A stretch of DNA of 64,000 nucleotides from Streptomyces orinoci (GCF_003121295.1 NZ_PHNC01000029.1:1-64000), one strand, 5' to 3'; positions 30,540-39,781 are shown, counted from the stretch's first letter. Numbers and translations are program-made. Notes: a model not told the origin generated them from the letters alone.

Positions 30540-31370
30540 ATGAGCAAGCGCAACAACTGGGACAACAAGCAGTCCGCCCGCGAGCGGCTGCGCGCCGAGC
30601 GCGAGCGCCAGGCGAAGAAGGACAAGACCCGGCGGCAGCTGCTGGTCGGTGGCGGAGTGGTGGCCGTACTGGCCATCGCGGCCGGCATAGGCGTGGCCGT
30701 CACCCAGATGAACAGCGGTGGCGGCAGCGGCTACTGGCAGGCGGCCGCCGACAAGACCCTGGTCAAGCCCGCCAACACGGCCGGCGACAAGGGCACCGAC
30801 GTCATCATCGGCGACAAGAACGCCAAGCACACCCTGGAGATCTACCAGGACATGCGCTGCCCGATCTGCTCGGTCTTCGAGCAGAACGTCGGCGACACCA
30901 TCAACAAGGACATCAAGGACGGCAAGTTCAAGGTCCAGTACACCATCGGCACCTTCCTGGACAAGGGCTTCGGCGGCACCGGCTCCAAGACCGCGCTCAG
31001 CGCCCTGGGCGCCGCCCTCAATGTCAGCCCCCAGGCGTTCTCCGGCTACAACAAGGCGCTCTACGCCAAGGAGAACCACCCCGAGGAGACCAAGGACGCC
31101 TACGCCGACAAGGACACCCTGCTGAAGGTCGCCGACCAGGTTCCCGAGCTGAAGGGCAACGCGGCCTTCCAGAAGAACGTCAAGGACGGCACCTTCGACA
31201 AGTGGGCCCTGGAGATGTCCGCCGCCTTCGACAAGGCCAAGGACGTCAGCGGCACCCCGACCATCAAGCTGGACGGCAAGAAGATCGAGGTGGACACCCC
31301 CAACGGCAAGGGCGCCCCGATGACCCCGGAGCAGTTCAACCAGGCGGTTGCCCCCCTGCTGAAGTCCTGA
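30540..31370 (+). CDS. membrane-tethered DsbA-like protein (paralog 1)
   Basis: Protein of 276 residues. A strongly basic, coiled N-terminus (1-32, SARERLRAERERQAKKD) precedes a membrane anchor (33-55), then a DsbA thioredoxin fold outside the membrane. The active site is CPIC (107-110), followed by an inserted helical domain and the cis-Pro loop SGTPTIKLDG. The ATG at 30540 gives MSKRNNWDNK. It is about 60 per cent similar by eye to the gene at 32162 and shares its arrangement after a four-TM Cys-loop protein. Predicted extracytoplasmic thiol oxidase or isomerase. Confidence 0.87.
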   Translation: MSKRNNWDNKQSARERLRAERERQAKKDKTRRQLLVGGGVVAVLAIAAGIGVAVTQMNSGGGSGYWQAAADKTLVKPANTAGDKGTDVIIGDKNAKHTLEIYQDMRCPICSVFEQNVGDTINKDIKDGKFKVQYTIGTFLDKGFGGTGSKTALSALGAALNVSPQAFSGYNKALYAKENHPEETKDAYADKDTLLKVADQVPELKGNAAFQKNVKDGTFDKWALEMSAAFDKAKDVSGTPTIKLDGKKIEVDTPNGKGAPMTPEQFNQAVAPLLKS

Positions 31371-31411
31371 CCCCTCCCGCCCTCTCCCGTCCCCTCCGCG
31401 ATGCCGAACCG

Positions 31412-31440
31412 TGACACGACAATTGCGGCGTGTCGTGGCA
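31412..31440 (+). promoter_or_regulatory. inverted repeat between the two cassettes
   Basis: TGACACGACA and TGTCGTGGCA form 10-base arms with one mismatch around a 9-base spacer. The repeat ends 12 bases before ATG 31453 and 42 bases after the DsbA-like stop. It could be an operator of cassette 2 or a terminator of cassette 1. Confidence 0.45.
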
Positions 31441-31452
31441 CACTTCCGCATC

Positions 31453-32124
31453 ATGAAGGGGACGGGAGTTCGGTTGCGGGCGCTGCGCGCCGCGCTGTTC
31501 ACCGCGCTCTGTGTCACCCTCTCCGCGGCCTCCCACATCCTGCTCTCCCGGCTGCCGCTGCCGCTCAGCACGGTCGCGGTGCTCTCCGCCGCCTACTTCT
31601 GCATATCCTTCGCTCTCGCCGGCCGTGAGCGCGGCTACTGGCCGATAGCCACCCTGCTCGTCCCCCTGGAACTCGCCGCCGACACCGTCTTCACCACCGG
31701 CCAGCAGTCCTGTTACGGCCCCTCCGGCGGCCCGGTCTCCGGCCCCCTGCACTCCCTGGGCATCGACCTGGTCTGCCATGGGGGTTCGGTGGGCACCCCA
31801 CTGGCCAGGATGGCCGCGGCCCCGCACAGCGCGGCCCACTTGATCGACTCCACCGGCCCCTGGCTGCTGCTGGCCGTCCATACCGCCGTCGGCCTGCTGG
31901 CCGCCGCCTGGCTGCGCCGCGGCGAGGTGGCCCTGGCCCGACTGCTGCGCGCCATCGCCGCCCTCGCCTTCCGCCCGCTCCTGCTGGCCGCCGCGCTGGG
32001 CACCGCCGACCGCCCGACGGCCCCCGGCACCCGCCCCACCCGCGACACCTCCCGCCCGCTCGCGCTCCCACTCCTCGTCCACTCCGTGGTACGGCGCGGA
32101 CCTCCGGTGGCTCTTGCCGCCTGA
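31453..32124 (+). CDS. four-TM membrane protein with exported Cys pair (paralog 2)
   Basis: Protein of 223 residues, paralogous to the gene at 29782. It shares RALRAALFTALCV, LAGRERGYW, TGQ-SCY-P-G, C-GG--GTPLA, AAWLRRGE and the terminal HSVVRRGPP (210-218). The predicted topology is the same, with Cys87 and Cys108 in the outer loop between segments 3 and 4. The loop is five residues longer between the cysteines. It is followed 37 bases later by a DsbA-like gene. ATG 31453 lacks a clear ribosome site; CACACT lies eight bases upstream. Confidence 0.76.
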   Translation: MKGTGVRLRALRAALFTALCVTLSAASHILLSRLPLPLSTVAVLSAAYFCISFALAGRERGYWPIATLLVPLELAADTVFTTGQQSCYGPSGGPVSGPLHSLGIDLVCHGGSVGTPLARMAAAPHSAAHLIDSTGPWLLLAVHTAVGLLAAAWLRRGEVALARLLRAIAALAFRPLLLAAALGTADRPTAPGTRPTRDTSRPLALPLLVHSVVRRGPPVALAA

Positions 32125-32161
32125 GCGTCCAACCCTCTTACCCTGAACCGGAGTAGACATC

Positions 32162-32995
32162 ATGAGCAACCGCAACAACGCCCAGAACAAGCAGGCCGCC
32201 CGCGAGCGCCTGCGCGCCGAGCGCGAACGCCAGGCCAAGAAGGACAAGACCAAGCGCCAACTGCTGGTCGCCGGTGGCGTGGTACTCGTCCTGGCCGCCG
32301 CGGCCGGCATCGGCGTGGCCGTCACCCAGATGAGCAAGGGCAGCGACAGCCACTGGAAGGCGGCGGCCAAGAAGACCCTCGTCAAGCCGGCCAACACCAC
32401 GGGCGACAACGGCGACGAGATCGTCGTCGGCGACAAGAACGCCAAGGAAACGCTGACGATTTTCGAGGACCCGCGGTGCCCGGTGTGCGCCGGCTTCGAG
32501 CAGAATGTGGGCCCGATCGTCCGCAAGGACATCAAGGACGGCCGCTACAAGGTCCGTTATGTCATGGTCAACTTCATCGACGGCAACCAGGGCACCGGCT
32601 CCAAGAACGCCGTCAGCGCCCTGGGCGCCGCGCTGAACGTCAGCCCCGACGCATTCCTGGACTACAAGGAAGCCCTCTACTCCAAGAAGAACCACCCGGA
32701 GGAGACCGACGACGCCTTCTCCGACGACCAGAAGCTGATCGACATCGCCCAGGAAGTCCCGGCATTGAAGGGCAACGCGTCCTTCGAGAAGAACGTCAAG
32801 GACCATGTCTATGACCGCTGGGGCCTGGAAATGGGCAAGCTCTTCGGCAAGGACGGCGTCAACGGCACCCCGACCCTGCTCCACGGCAAGAAGCAGCTGA
32901 CGGTGCCCGGCCCCAACAACCAGGACGTTCCGCCGATGACGCCGGACCTCTTCAACCAGGTGATGGACAAGGAGTTCGGTCCGCGGAAGAAGTAA
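32162..32995 (+). CDS. membrane-tethered DsbA-like protein (paralog 2)
   Basis: Protein of 277 residues with a basic N-terminus (1-32), membrane anchor (33-55) and DsbA-type domain. The active site is CPVC (106-109) and the cis-Pro loop NGTPTLLHG. CCGGAG about nine bases before ATG 32162 is a good ribosome site. It is closely related to the gene at 30540, sharing NKQ-ARERLRAERERQAKKDKT and KTLVKPANT. It is followed by a hairpin at 33010 that probably ends the transcript. Predicted extracytoplasmic thiol oxidoreductase. Confidence 0.88.
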   Translation: MSNRNNAQNKQAARERLRAERERQAKKDKTKRQLLVAGGVVLVLAAAAGIGVAVTQMSKGSDSHWKAAAKKTLVKPANTTGDNGDEIVVGDKNAKETLTIFEDPRCPVCAGFEQNVGPIVRKDIKDGRYKVRYVMVNFIDGNQGTGSKNAVSALGAALNVSPDAFLDYKEALYSKKNHPEETDDAFSDDQKLIDIAQEVPALKGNASFEKNVKDHVYDRWGLEMGKLFGKDGVNGTPTLLHGKKQLTVPGPNNQDVPPMTPDLFNQVMDKEFGPRKK

Positions 32996-33009
32996 GCCGG
33001 CAACTCCGG

Positions 33010-33037
33010 GCGGGCAGTTCCTTCCGGGGCTGCCCGC
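33010..33037 (+). terminator. hairpin after the DsbA cassettes
   Basis: GCGGGCAG pairs with CTGCCCGC around a 12-base loop, 15 bases after the DsbA-like stop. The following stretch to 33254 shows no longer ORF; it holds a repeated AAGTAC pair (33229-33242) just before the next ribosome site. Confidence 0.6.
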
Positions 33038-33254
33038 TCCGTTGTACTCAGCCGAGACCGAGCAACATCACTTCATGGGCAACCGCGCTGAAAATGGCCG
33101 CCAACTCGTCCTTGTGGCTTCACGCCCGTCCATGCGCCGGACCCTGAACACCAAGTCCCCGCCCTCACGCCGCCATTAACCCGGTTCTCGTACGGTAACC
33201 GCCGTCCGCAATCCCAGCGGAACCAAGTACACAAGTACAAAGGAGCGGCCGACC

Positions 33255-33314
33255 GTGCCAGGCGTACCCATACCCGGACCGCCGCAGCGGAAGCGGAGTG
33301 GGCATGCGCCTTGA
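33255..33314 (+). CDS. possible 19-residue leader ORF before ABC ATPase
   Basis: GTG 33255 follows AAAGGAG with good spacing, the best ribosome site in the interval. It encodes a 19-residue peptide, MPGVPIPGPPQRKRSGHAP, then stops with TGA at 33312-33314, overlapping the start of the ATPase gene by 11 bases. It may be a translational-coupling leader. Otherwise it is the true N-terminus separated by a frameshift, or chance. Confidence 0.35.
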   Translation: MPGVPIPGPPQRKRSGHAP

Positions 33315-34137
33315 GGCCGTTGGCAAGCGTTACGGCCGCGGCGGTTGGGTGTTGCGGGACGTCCGGGCGGAGATCGCGCCCGGCGAAGTCGTCGCCTTCG
33401 CCGGCGGAAATGGGTCGGGAAAGTCCACTCTCCTGCGGATACTGGCCGGGGTCACCCGGCCCTCCGCCGGGGCGGTCACCGGGCGCCCGGCGGTCGTCGG
33501 GTATGTACCCGACCGCTTCTCGCCCGTGGAACGCCTCTCCGCCATGGCGTACTTGACACATATGGGCCGTATCCGCGGACTGACGACACAGACGGCCTCG
33601 GCCCGGGCGAGCGGCCTGCTGGAACGGCTGGCGCTGGTCGGGGGTGCCGACTCTCCGCTGCGGACCCTGTCCAAGGGCAATGGCCAGAAGGTTGCGCTGG
33701 CACAGGCGTTGCTGGTGGAGCCGGAGTTGCTGGTGCTGGACGAGCCATGGTCGGGGCTGGACGCCTCGGCGCATGGAGTGCTGGCCGAGATCATGGGCGA
33801 GGTGGCCGGGAGGGGCGGTGCGGTGGTGTTCACCGATCACCGGGAGGCGGTCACCCGGGCACGGGCGTCGCGGACCTATGTGGTTGACGGGGGACGGGTC
33901 GTGCTCCAAGGGAGCCGTACCCAGCCCCCGTTGACCGGGGTCGTGCTGACCGGGCCCGACACCGGGCCTCCGCCCCGGACCCTGGACTGGCAGACACTCC
34001 AGGGGGTGCGAGCCGTGCACGGCGGGGAAACGCGAATCTCCCTCACCGTGGAGCGCGCTCACGCCGACGCCCTGCTCCAACTCGCCCTCCGGCACGGCTG
34101 GTCCGTGGTGGATGTGACTCGGGGGGTGGACGAGTGA
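33304..34137 (+). CDS. ABC transporter ATP-binding protein
   Basis: Nucleotide-binding subunit of 277 residues. Walker A GGNGSGKST lies at about 34-42, the signature is the variant LSKGNGQKVALAQALL, Walker B is LLVLDEPWSGLD and the switch His is in VVFTDHREA. A C-terminal extension of about 70 residues follows. ATG 33304 has CGGAG six bases upstream; GTG 33298 is also possible. Its stop overlaps the permease start by four bases (GTGA). A small ORF with a better ribosome site overlaps the start. Substrate unknown. Confidence 0.88.
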   Translation: MRLEAVGKRYGRGGWVLRDVRAEIAPGEVVAFAGGNGSGKSTLLRILAGVTRPSAGAVTGRPAVVGYVPDRFSPVERLSAMAYLTHMGRIRGLTTQTASARASGLLERLALVGGADSPLRTLSKGNGQKVALAQALLVEPELLVLDEPWSGLDASAHGVLAEIMGEVAGRGGAVVFTDHREAVTRARASRTYVVDGGRVVLQGSRTQPPLTGVVLTGPDTGPPPRTLDWQTLQGVRAVHGGETRISLTVERAHADALLQLALRHGWSVVDVTRGVDE

Positions 34138-34790
34138 TCGCGCTCATTCGCTACAACTTCGCCACCACCCTGCACACCCAGCGCTATCTGCCCCCGGTGT
34201 TCCTCTTCCTCGGCCTGCTGGCGGTGCTGACCGTCAATGGCGGCGGTTCGCTGCCCGCGGCCTACGCCTCCGCCGCCGGGGCGCTGTTCGTCAGCTCGGC
34301 CTGGCTGGCCACGGCCGTGCTGGGCGTGGACGATCCGGCGCAGCGCGCCATCGTCGTGGTCAGCGCCGGGCGTTCGCTGAAGGTACTGCTGGCCTCGGTC
34401 CTCTCAGTGCTGCTGGGCTGCCTGGTGCTGCTGGTGACAGGGCTGGTCTTCCCGCTGTGGATGGGGAGTTACCGCCTCACGCCCGCCGGCCTGCTGCTGG
34501 GCGTGGAGGCCCAGCTCACCGGCGCCTGCACCGGGATCGCCATCGGGCTCCCCTGCTCGCGCCTGCTGTTCCGGCGGCAGGGTCATGCCCTGCTGACGGC
34601 CGTCGCCTTGCTCATGGGCACCCTCTTCACCCAGGGCCTGCCACCGCTGAACCGGCTGCTCCGGCTGATGGCCACCACAGACGACCCGGCAAGGCTGCTG
34701 GCGCCCGGTGGGGCGATGCTGCTGGTCGCGGTTGCCCTCCTGGCCACGGCCACCGCCGCGACACAGTTCCTCAGCGGCGGGAAACCTTAG
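34134..34790 (+). CDS. ABC transporter membrane subunit
   Basis: Hydrophobic protein of 218 residues with about six membrane segments (about 20-36, 45-64, 80-103, 115-140, 150-170 and 192-212). Translationally coupled to the ATPase by a GTGA overlap, it is the permease of a two-gene transporter. It has no clear family motif beyond ABC-2-like topology. The substrate is unknown. PhoD follows 108 bases later and is not obviously co-transcribed. Confidence 0.8.
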   Translation: MIALIRYNFATTLHTQRYLPPVFLFLGLLAVLTVNGGGSLPAAYASAAGALFVSSAWLATAVLGVDDPAQRAIVVVSAGRSLKVLLASVLSVLLGCLVLLVTGLVFPLWMGSYRLTPAGLLLGVEAQLTGACTGIAIGLPCSRLLFRRQGHALLTAVALLMGTLFTQGLPPLNRLLRLMATTDDPARLLAPGGAMLLVAVALLATATAATQFLSGGKP

Positions 34791-34898
34791 CCGAAGAGGC
34801 GTTGCGGGCAAAGGTTTTCCGACTCCGAAGGGCCGCCTTGCGGGGCACCCCCGCCACCCAACACCAGGGGCTTTACCAATCCATTAAGGTGAGCCTCT

Positions 34899-36545
34899 GT
34901 GAATGATCAGCCCCCAACCCCCCGCATATCCCGCCGCGCAGCCGTGACCGGCGCCGGTGTGGCGGCCACCGCGCTCGCCCTCGGCGCCACCGGCCCCGCC
35001 CGCGCCACCGGTGCCAAGCCCGCGTTCCTGCACGGAGTGGCCTCCGGCGACCCCTTGCCGGATGGTGTGCTGCTCTGGACCCGGGTGACCCCGACGCCCG
35101 AGGCGGTGCCCGGCTCCGGACGCGGGCCGGCGGTCGAGGTCGGCTGGCAGGTGGCCGAGGATGCCGCGTTCCGGCATATCGTCGCCCGGGGCAGGGTCAC
35201 CGCCTCGGCGGCAAGCGACCACACCGTCAAGGCGGATGTCCGCGGACTGCGCCCGGCCACCGACTACTTCTTCCGCTTCACCGCGGGCGGCGTCAACTCC
35301 CCTGTCGCACGCACCCGTACCGCCCCCGCCGCCGAAGCCGACGCCGGGCGGCTGCGGTTCGGGGTGGTCTCCTGTGCCAACTGGGAGTCGGGGTACTTCT
35401 CCGCGTACCGTCATCTGGCCGCGCGCCGCGACCTGGACGCGGTGCTGCACCTGGGCGACTACATCTATGAGTACAAGTCGGGGGAATACCCGGCCGCCAA
35501 GGACGTCGTACGCCCCCACCGCCCCACCCATGAGATCGTCACACTCGCCGACTACCGTACCCGGCACGGGCATTACAAGACCGACCGCGATCTGCAGGCG
35601 CTGCACCACGCCCTCCCCATGATCGCCATCTGGGACGACCATGAGTTCGCCGACAACGCCTGGTCGGGCGGGGCGGTGAACCACACCCCGGGCGCCGAGG
35701 GCACCTGGACGGCGCGGGTGGCGGCGGCCAAGCAGGCGTATTTCGAGTGGATGCCGGTGCGTCCGTCGGTGGCGGGCACCACCTACCGGCGGCTGCGCTT
35801 CGGCCGCCTGGCCGATCTGCATCTGCTGGATCTGCGCTCCTTCCGCAGCGAGCAGGCCAGGAAGGGCAGCGGGGCGGTGGACTCGGCGGCGCGCACCATC
35901 ACCGGTCGGGCCCAACTGGACTGGCTGAAGAAGGGGTTGGCGGAGTCGGACACCACCTGGCGGCTGGTGGGCAACCCGGTGATGATGGCCCCGGTCGCCT
36001 TCGGCGCCCTGCCGGCGCACCTGTTGGGGCCGCTGGCCGGGCTGCTGGGGCTGCCCGCCGAGGGCATCGCGGCCAATACCGACCAGTGGGACGGCTATAC
36101 GCATGACCGCAGGGAGCTGCTGGACCATCTCGCCGGGCACTCCATCGCCAACACCGTGTTCCTGACCGGGGACATCCATATGGCCTGGGCCAATGAGGTG
36201 CCCCGGCAGGCGGCGACCTATCCGCTGCTGTCCAAGCCGGTGGCCACCGAGTTCGTGGTGACCTCGGTGACGGCGGACAATCTGGATGAAACCCTTCGGG
36301 TGCGTCCGGGTACGGTCTCACTGGCCGCCGAGACGGCCGTCAAGGCGGCCAACCGCCATGTGAAATGGGTGGATATGGACTCCCATGGCTATGGGGTGCT
36401 GGATGTCACCGGCGAGCGGGCGCAGATGGACTACTACGTGCTGGCCGACAAGCGGGACCCTGCCTCGGCCGCGTCCTGGGCGCGCTCGTACCGCACCCGG
36501 TCGGGCAGCCGGCGGCTGGAGCGGGTCAACTCGCCGGTGGCATAG
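34899..36545 (+). CDS. phoD: Tat-exported PhoD-type alkaline phosphatase
   Basis: Secreted phosphodiesterase/alkaline phosphatase of 548 residues. The N-terminus [14 protein letters not shown] (10-23) is a twin-arginine signal with likely cleavage after ARA (about 36). A PhoD N-terminal Ig-like domain ([21 protein letters not shown]) precedes the metallophosphatase domain with [19 protein letters not shown] and [13 protein letters not shown] metal ligands. The start is GTG at 34899; no good ribosome site is seen. The last 20 bases overlap the convergent MFS gene. I found no convincing PhoP box upstream. Confidence 0.94.
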   Translation: MNDQPPTPRISRRAAVTGAGVAATALALGATGPARATGAKPAFLHGVASGDPLPDGVLLWTRVTPTPEAVPGSGRGPAVEVGWQVAEDAAFRHIVARGRVTASAASDHTVKADVRGLRPATDYFFRFTAGGVNSPVARTRTAPAAEADAGRLRFGVVSCANWESGYFSAYRHLAARRDLDAVLHLGDYIYEYKSGEYPAAKDVVRPHRPTHEIVTLADYRTRHGHYKTDRDLQALHHALPMIAIWDDHEFADNAWSGGAVNHTPGAEGTWTARVAAAKQAYFEWMPVRPSVAGTTYRRLRFGRLADLHLLDLRSFRSEQARKGSGAVDSAARTITGRAQLDWLKKGLAESDTTWRLVGNPVMMAPVAFGALPAHLLGPLAGLLGLPAEGIAANTDQWDGYTHDRRELLDHLAGHSIANTVFLTGDIHMAWANEVPRQAATYPLLSKPVATEFVVTSVTADNLDETLRVRPGTVSLAAETAVKAANRHVKWVDMDSHGYGVLDVTGERAQMDYYVLADKRDPASAASWARSYRTRSGSRRLERVNSPVA

Positions 36546-37812
36546 GGGCGTTCTCGGGTGGCGCGGGGGTACGGGGCCGGGGCACCGCGGGCAGCGGCGT
36601 GCGCATCCGGCGTACACAGCGGCCGTACTGGACCACCGAGAGCCCCGCGGCCACCGCACCGAGGGCCAGCCAGCCGGCCGGTCCGGCGGTCATCACCACT
36701 CCGGTGAGCAGGGGCGGCCCGGCGGACTTCTGGATGGACTGCGACATTCCGGCCACTCCCAGATAGGCGGCGCGGGCCTCCGGCGGCGCCAGGGAGACCG
36801 CCAGTTCCCAGGAGCTGACCGAGCGCATCAGTTCGGCCAGGGTGACCAGCAGGGCGGCGGCGAGCAGCAGGGCCGCCGCCGGCCAGGTCCCGCCCCGGGT
36901 GGCCAGGGCCACCGCCACACAGCAGGCGGGCAGCAGTGCGCCATAGCGCAGCACCGCGCGGGCGGCCCGGTACGGCCCCTCGGTCCGGGCGGAGACGCGC
37001 AGTTGGAGCAGCACCACCAGCACGGTGTTGACGATCAGGAAGGCGGGGACCAGGGCGTGCGGCGCCCGGGTGCGGTCCACCAGCCAGAGCGGCAGGCCGA
37101 CGTTGAGGATGGAGTCGTCGATGTTCATCGGGATGTCCAGCAGGACGAACAGCAGATAGCCGCGGTCGCGCCAGGGGCTGACCGTGCGTCCGGCCGGCGG
37201 GCTGCCGGGCCGCCGGGGGCCGGGGTCGGCGGGCTCCCGGGTGCGCTGGACCAGGGCCGCGGCGAGTACGAAGGACAGCGCGTCGCCCAGGATCAGGGCC
37301 CGGTAGGCGCCCTGGGTGGCCACCGCCAGCCCGATGGCGGCCAGGCCCGCCCCCACCCCGTACCCGGCGTTGGCCACACTGCGGAACAGCGCCTGGTACG
37401 TTCCGCGCCGCTCCCCCGCCACCCGGGTGGCGAACAGCATCTCCAGGGTCTTGGCCGCCCGGTCGCCCAGCGAGGTGAGGGCGACCACCGCCAGCAGCAC
37501 CTCGAAGCGGGTGCACAGCAGCATCAGGAGCAGGGTGACCAGGCGAAGGAGATGACAGCCGATCAACAGGGCGCGTACCGGGAGATGTTGGGCCAGCCGT
37601 CCGGCGAGGGGGGAGCCCGCTATGCCGACGACTCCGGCCACTCCCAGCAGGACGCCGATCCGCTGGGCGCTCAGCTGGGCCACAAAGGTGAGGTAGAGGA
37701 CCGAGGAGGCGGCCCATAGGCCGGTTCCGGTCCGGTCCAGCGCCTGGGCGAACAGCATGATGCGGGCGTCGCGGCCGCCGGGTGGGTTGCGCAGCTGTGT
37801 GATGAGGCCCAT
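36526..37812 (-). CDS. MFS transporter
   Basis: Membrane transporter of 428 residues with about twelve hydrophobic segments. Loop 2-3 has [15 protein letters not shown], a version of the MFS motif A (GxLxDRxGRR). A central basic loop at about 195-220 separates two halves. The layout fits drug or metabolite exporters. ATG 37812 lies 17 bases from a MarR-like palindrome and 59 bases from two more, so expression is probably ligand-controlled. The final 20 bases overlap phoD tail to tail. Substrate unknown. Confidence 0.87.
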   Translation of the reverse strand: MGLITQLRNPPGGRDARIMLFAQALDRTGTGLWAASSVLYLTFVAQLSAQRIGVLLGVAGVVGIAGSPLAGRLAQHLPVRALLIGCHLLRLVTLLLMLLCTRFEVLLAVVALTSLGDRAAKTLEMLFATRVAGERRGTYQALFRSVANAGYGVGAGLAAIGLAVATQGAYRALILGDALSFVLAAALVQRTREPADPGPRRPGSPPAGRTVSPWRDRGYLLFVLLDIPMNIDDSILNVGLPLWLVDRTRAPHALVPAFLIVNTVLVVLLQLRVSARTEGPYRAARAVLRYGALLPACCVAVALATRGGTWPAAALLLAAALLVTLAELMRSVSSWELAVSLAPPEARAAYLGVAGMSQSIQKSAGPPLLTGVVMTAGPAGWLALGAVAAGLSVVQYGRCVRRMRTPLPAVPRPRTPAPPENAPMPPAS

Positions 37813-37829
37813 GGGCCGCCCCCGGGTAT

Positions 37830-37898
37830 CTCGACATCAAGAGATCATGGGCAAGCATCGCCCTGGACACTCTCGATGTCAAGATACTTGATGTCGAG
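37830..37898. promoter_or_regulatory. three CTyGA-NN-TCrAG palindromes (MarR-like operators)
   Basis: CTCGACATCAAG (37830-37841), CTCGATGTCAAG (37872-37883) and CTTGATGTCGAG (37887-37898) share a CT(T/C)GA-NN-TC(A/G)AG plan, the form of many MarR-family sites in actinomycetes. Two are 15 bases apart, the third 42 bases nearer the MFS start. No regulator gene is adjacent. Confidence 0.65.
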
Positions 37899-37933
37899 CT
37901 ATGGGGAGGTGGGCCGGTGCGCCAGTCGGACCC

Positions 37934-38527
37934 TTACGGCGCCTCCCGGAGCGAGTCCAGGAAGCCCAGCGCCACCTGCCAGGCGGACTCCGCCGCGTCC
38001 TGGTCGTAGTCCGGGAGATCAGGGTCGGTGAACAGGTGCCCGGCGCCCGGGTAGCGGTAGATCTCCACATCCGCCCCGGCCCGTCCCATCCGCAGGTACC
38101 ACGCGTTCAGCCAGTCGTGCGGCTCAAATGGATCCGGGTCCGCCACATGCAGCTGCACCGGCAGCTCGTCCACCGAGGCGTCCTCCGGCAGATCGGAGGT
38201 GCCGTGCAGAAGCAGCAGCCCGCGCGCCTTCTCATCGCCCAGGGCCAGGTTCTGCGCGATGGAGCCGCCCAGCGAGAACCCCGCGTACACCAGCCCCCGT
38301 TCGGACAGCGGCGCCACCGCCTTCACCGCCCGGTGCAGCAGCTCCTCCCGGCCGATCTCGTCCTTGATGGCCATGCCGTCCTCGACGGTCTCGGCGGTAC
38401 GGCCCGCATAGAGATCCGGGACATGCACCTCATACCCGGCCGCGCGCAGCCGCTCGGCGGCGGTGTGAACGGCCGGGCGCAGACCGTAGGCCGAATGAAA
38501 AAGGACAATCGTGGTAGGGGACGCCAC
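37934..38527 (-). CDS. dienelactone hydrolase-family alpha/beta hydrolase
   Basis: Cytosolic hydrolase of 197 residues. The fold starts TTIVLFHSAYGLRPAVH; the nucleophile elbow is GFSLGGS with Ser as nucleophile. Asp lies in VADPDPFEPHDW and the catalytic His in YPGAGHLFTD. DLH enzymes often use Cys; here it is Ser, which fits the esterase-like branch. GTG 38527 was chosen over 38572 because AAGGAA precedes it at nine bases; the longer form adds a repeated AKEAKEAKE. The substrate is unknown. It lies upstream of the MFS gene on the same strand. Confidence 0.84.
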   Translation of the reverse strand: MASPTTIVLFHSAYGLRPAVHTAAERLRAAGYEVHVPDLYAGRTAETVEDGMAIKDEIGREELLHRAVKAVAPLSERGLVYAGFSLGGSIAQNLALGDEKARGLLLLHGTSDLPEDASVDELPVQLHVADPDPFEPHDWLNAWYLRMGRAGADVEIYRYPGAGHLFTDPDLPDYDQDAAESAWQVALGFLDSLREAP

Positions 38528-38674
38528 TGGGGTCACTTCCTTAGCTTCCTTGGCTTCCTTGGCCGGAGCCACCGGACCAGCTCCGGATCAGCTGGATCGC
38601 GGCGCACCCATCGTGCCAGCTACGGTCGGGAAGGGACGCCCACCAGGTATTCCGTCGGAAGGAGCCAGCGCTCC

Positions 38675-39781
38675 ATGGAGGACATACTCCGCCCCCTGGC
38701 GGTCGTCGGCGGGGCGGTGCTGATCACCCTGGCGGCCGGCTGGGCCGCCGACCACCTGCTGCGACGGCTGGAGGGCCGGCAGCCGGAGACCCCGCTGTGG
38801 GGTCTGCTGCACCGGGCCAGAACGCCGTTCCGGGTGACGCTCTGCGCGGCCCTGCTGCGCGGCGGCTATGAGTCCGCCAAGCTCGCCAAGGGGCACCACA
38901 CCGCGGTGGGCCAGGTGCTGACCCTGGTGCTGATCGGGGCCTGTGCCTGGCTGGCCATCAGGGTGGCCGCGGCCCTGGTGGAATCCGGGTACGCGCGCTA
39001 CGCCACCGGGGTCGCCCGGGATCCGGCCCGGCTGCGCCGGGTACGCACCCAGGTCACCCTGATCCAGCGGATCGTCACCGCGGCGGTGAGCGTGGTGGCG
39101 GCCGCCGCCATGCTGCTGACCTTCCCGGCCATGCGGGCGGCCGGCACCTCGCTGCTGGCCTCGGCCGGGGTGCTGGGCGTGGTGGCCGGTATCGCCGCCC
39201 AGTCCACCCTGGGCAACCTCTTCGCCGGACTGCAGATCGCCCTCGGCGACATGGTGCGCATCGGCGACACGGTGGTGGTCGGCGGCGAGTGGGGCACCAT
39301 CGAGGAGATAACCCTGACCTATCTGGTGGTGGCCACCTGGGACGAGCGGCGGATCACCATGCCGGTCTCGTACTTCACCGGCCGCCCCTTCGAGAACTGG
39401 TCCCGCGGCGACCCCCGGATGACCGGCACGGTCTTCTTCCACCTGGACCACTCGGCGCCCCTGGACCTGATGCGCGAGCAGCTGGAGGGGCTGCTGCGCG
39501 GCTGCGCGGAGTGGGACGGCCGGGCCTGGAGCCTGGCGGTCACCGACACCACGCCCACCACCATCCAGGTCAGGGCACTGGTCACGGCCAAGGACGCCTC
39601 CGACATCTGGACCCTGCGCTGTCTGGTGCGGGAGCGAATGGTGGAGTGGCTACGGCGCGAGCACCCCTATGCGCTGCCCCGGGTACCGGTGGCGGACGCG
39701 GCGGTACGCCACTGGCCGCACAAGCGCCCACACACCCCGCCGGAGGCGGACGACATCGGACCGGGGCCGGGCGCGTCCTGA
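38675..39781 (+). CDS. MscS-family mechanosensitive channel
   Basis: Channel protein of 368 residues. Three or four hydrophobic segments (about 5-25, 75-98, 122-142) lead to the pore helix and beta domain signature SLLASAGVLGVVAGIAAQST and LGNLFAGLQIALGDMVRIGD (about 155-195), then VVGGEWGTIEEITLTYL. The cytoplasmic domain runs to about 330, followed by a short acidic tail. It would release solutes on hypo-osmotic shock. The ATG at 38675 has GGAAGGAG upstream. It is convergent with the Na+/H+ antiporter, with a hairpin between. Confidence 0.92.
   Translation: MEDILRPLAVVGGAVLITLAAGWAADHLLRRLEGRQPETPLWGLLHRARTPFRVTLCAALLRGGYESAKLAKGHHTAVGQVLTLVLIGACAWLAIRVAAALVESGYARYATGVARDPARLRRVRTQVTLIQRIVTAAVSVVAAAAMLLTFPAMRAAGTSLLASAGVLGVVAGIAAQSTLGNLFAGLQIALGDMVRIGDTVVVGGEWGTIEEITLTYLVVATWDERRITMPVSYFTGRPFENWSRGDPRMTGTVFFHLDHSAPLDLMREQLEGLLRGCAEWDGRAWSLAVTDTTPTTIQVRALVTAKDASDIWTLRCLVRERMVEWLRREHPYALPRVPVADAAVRHWPHKRPHTPPEADDIGPGPGAS

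Noticed and set aside
34860..34905. PHO-box-like CTCACC/TTCAC repeats before phoD
   Set aside because: The units lie 10 rather than 11 bases apart and match GTTCACC poorly; not enough to call a PhoP site.
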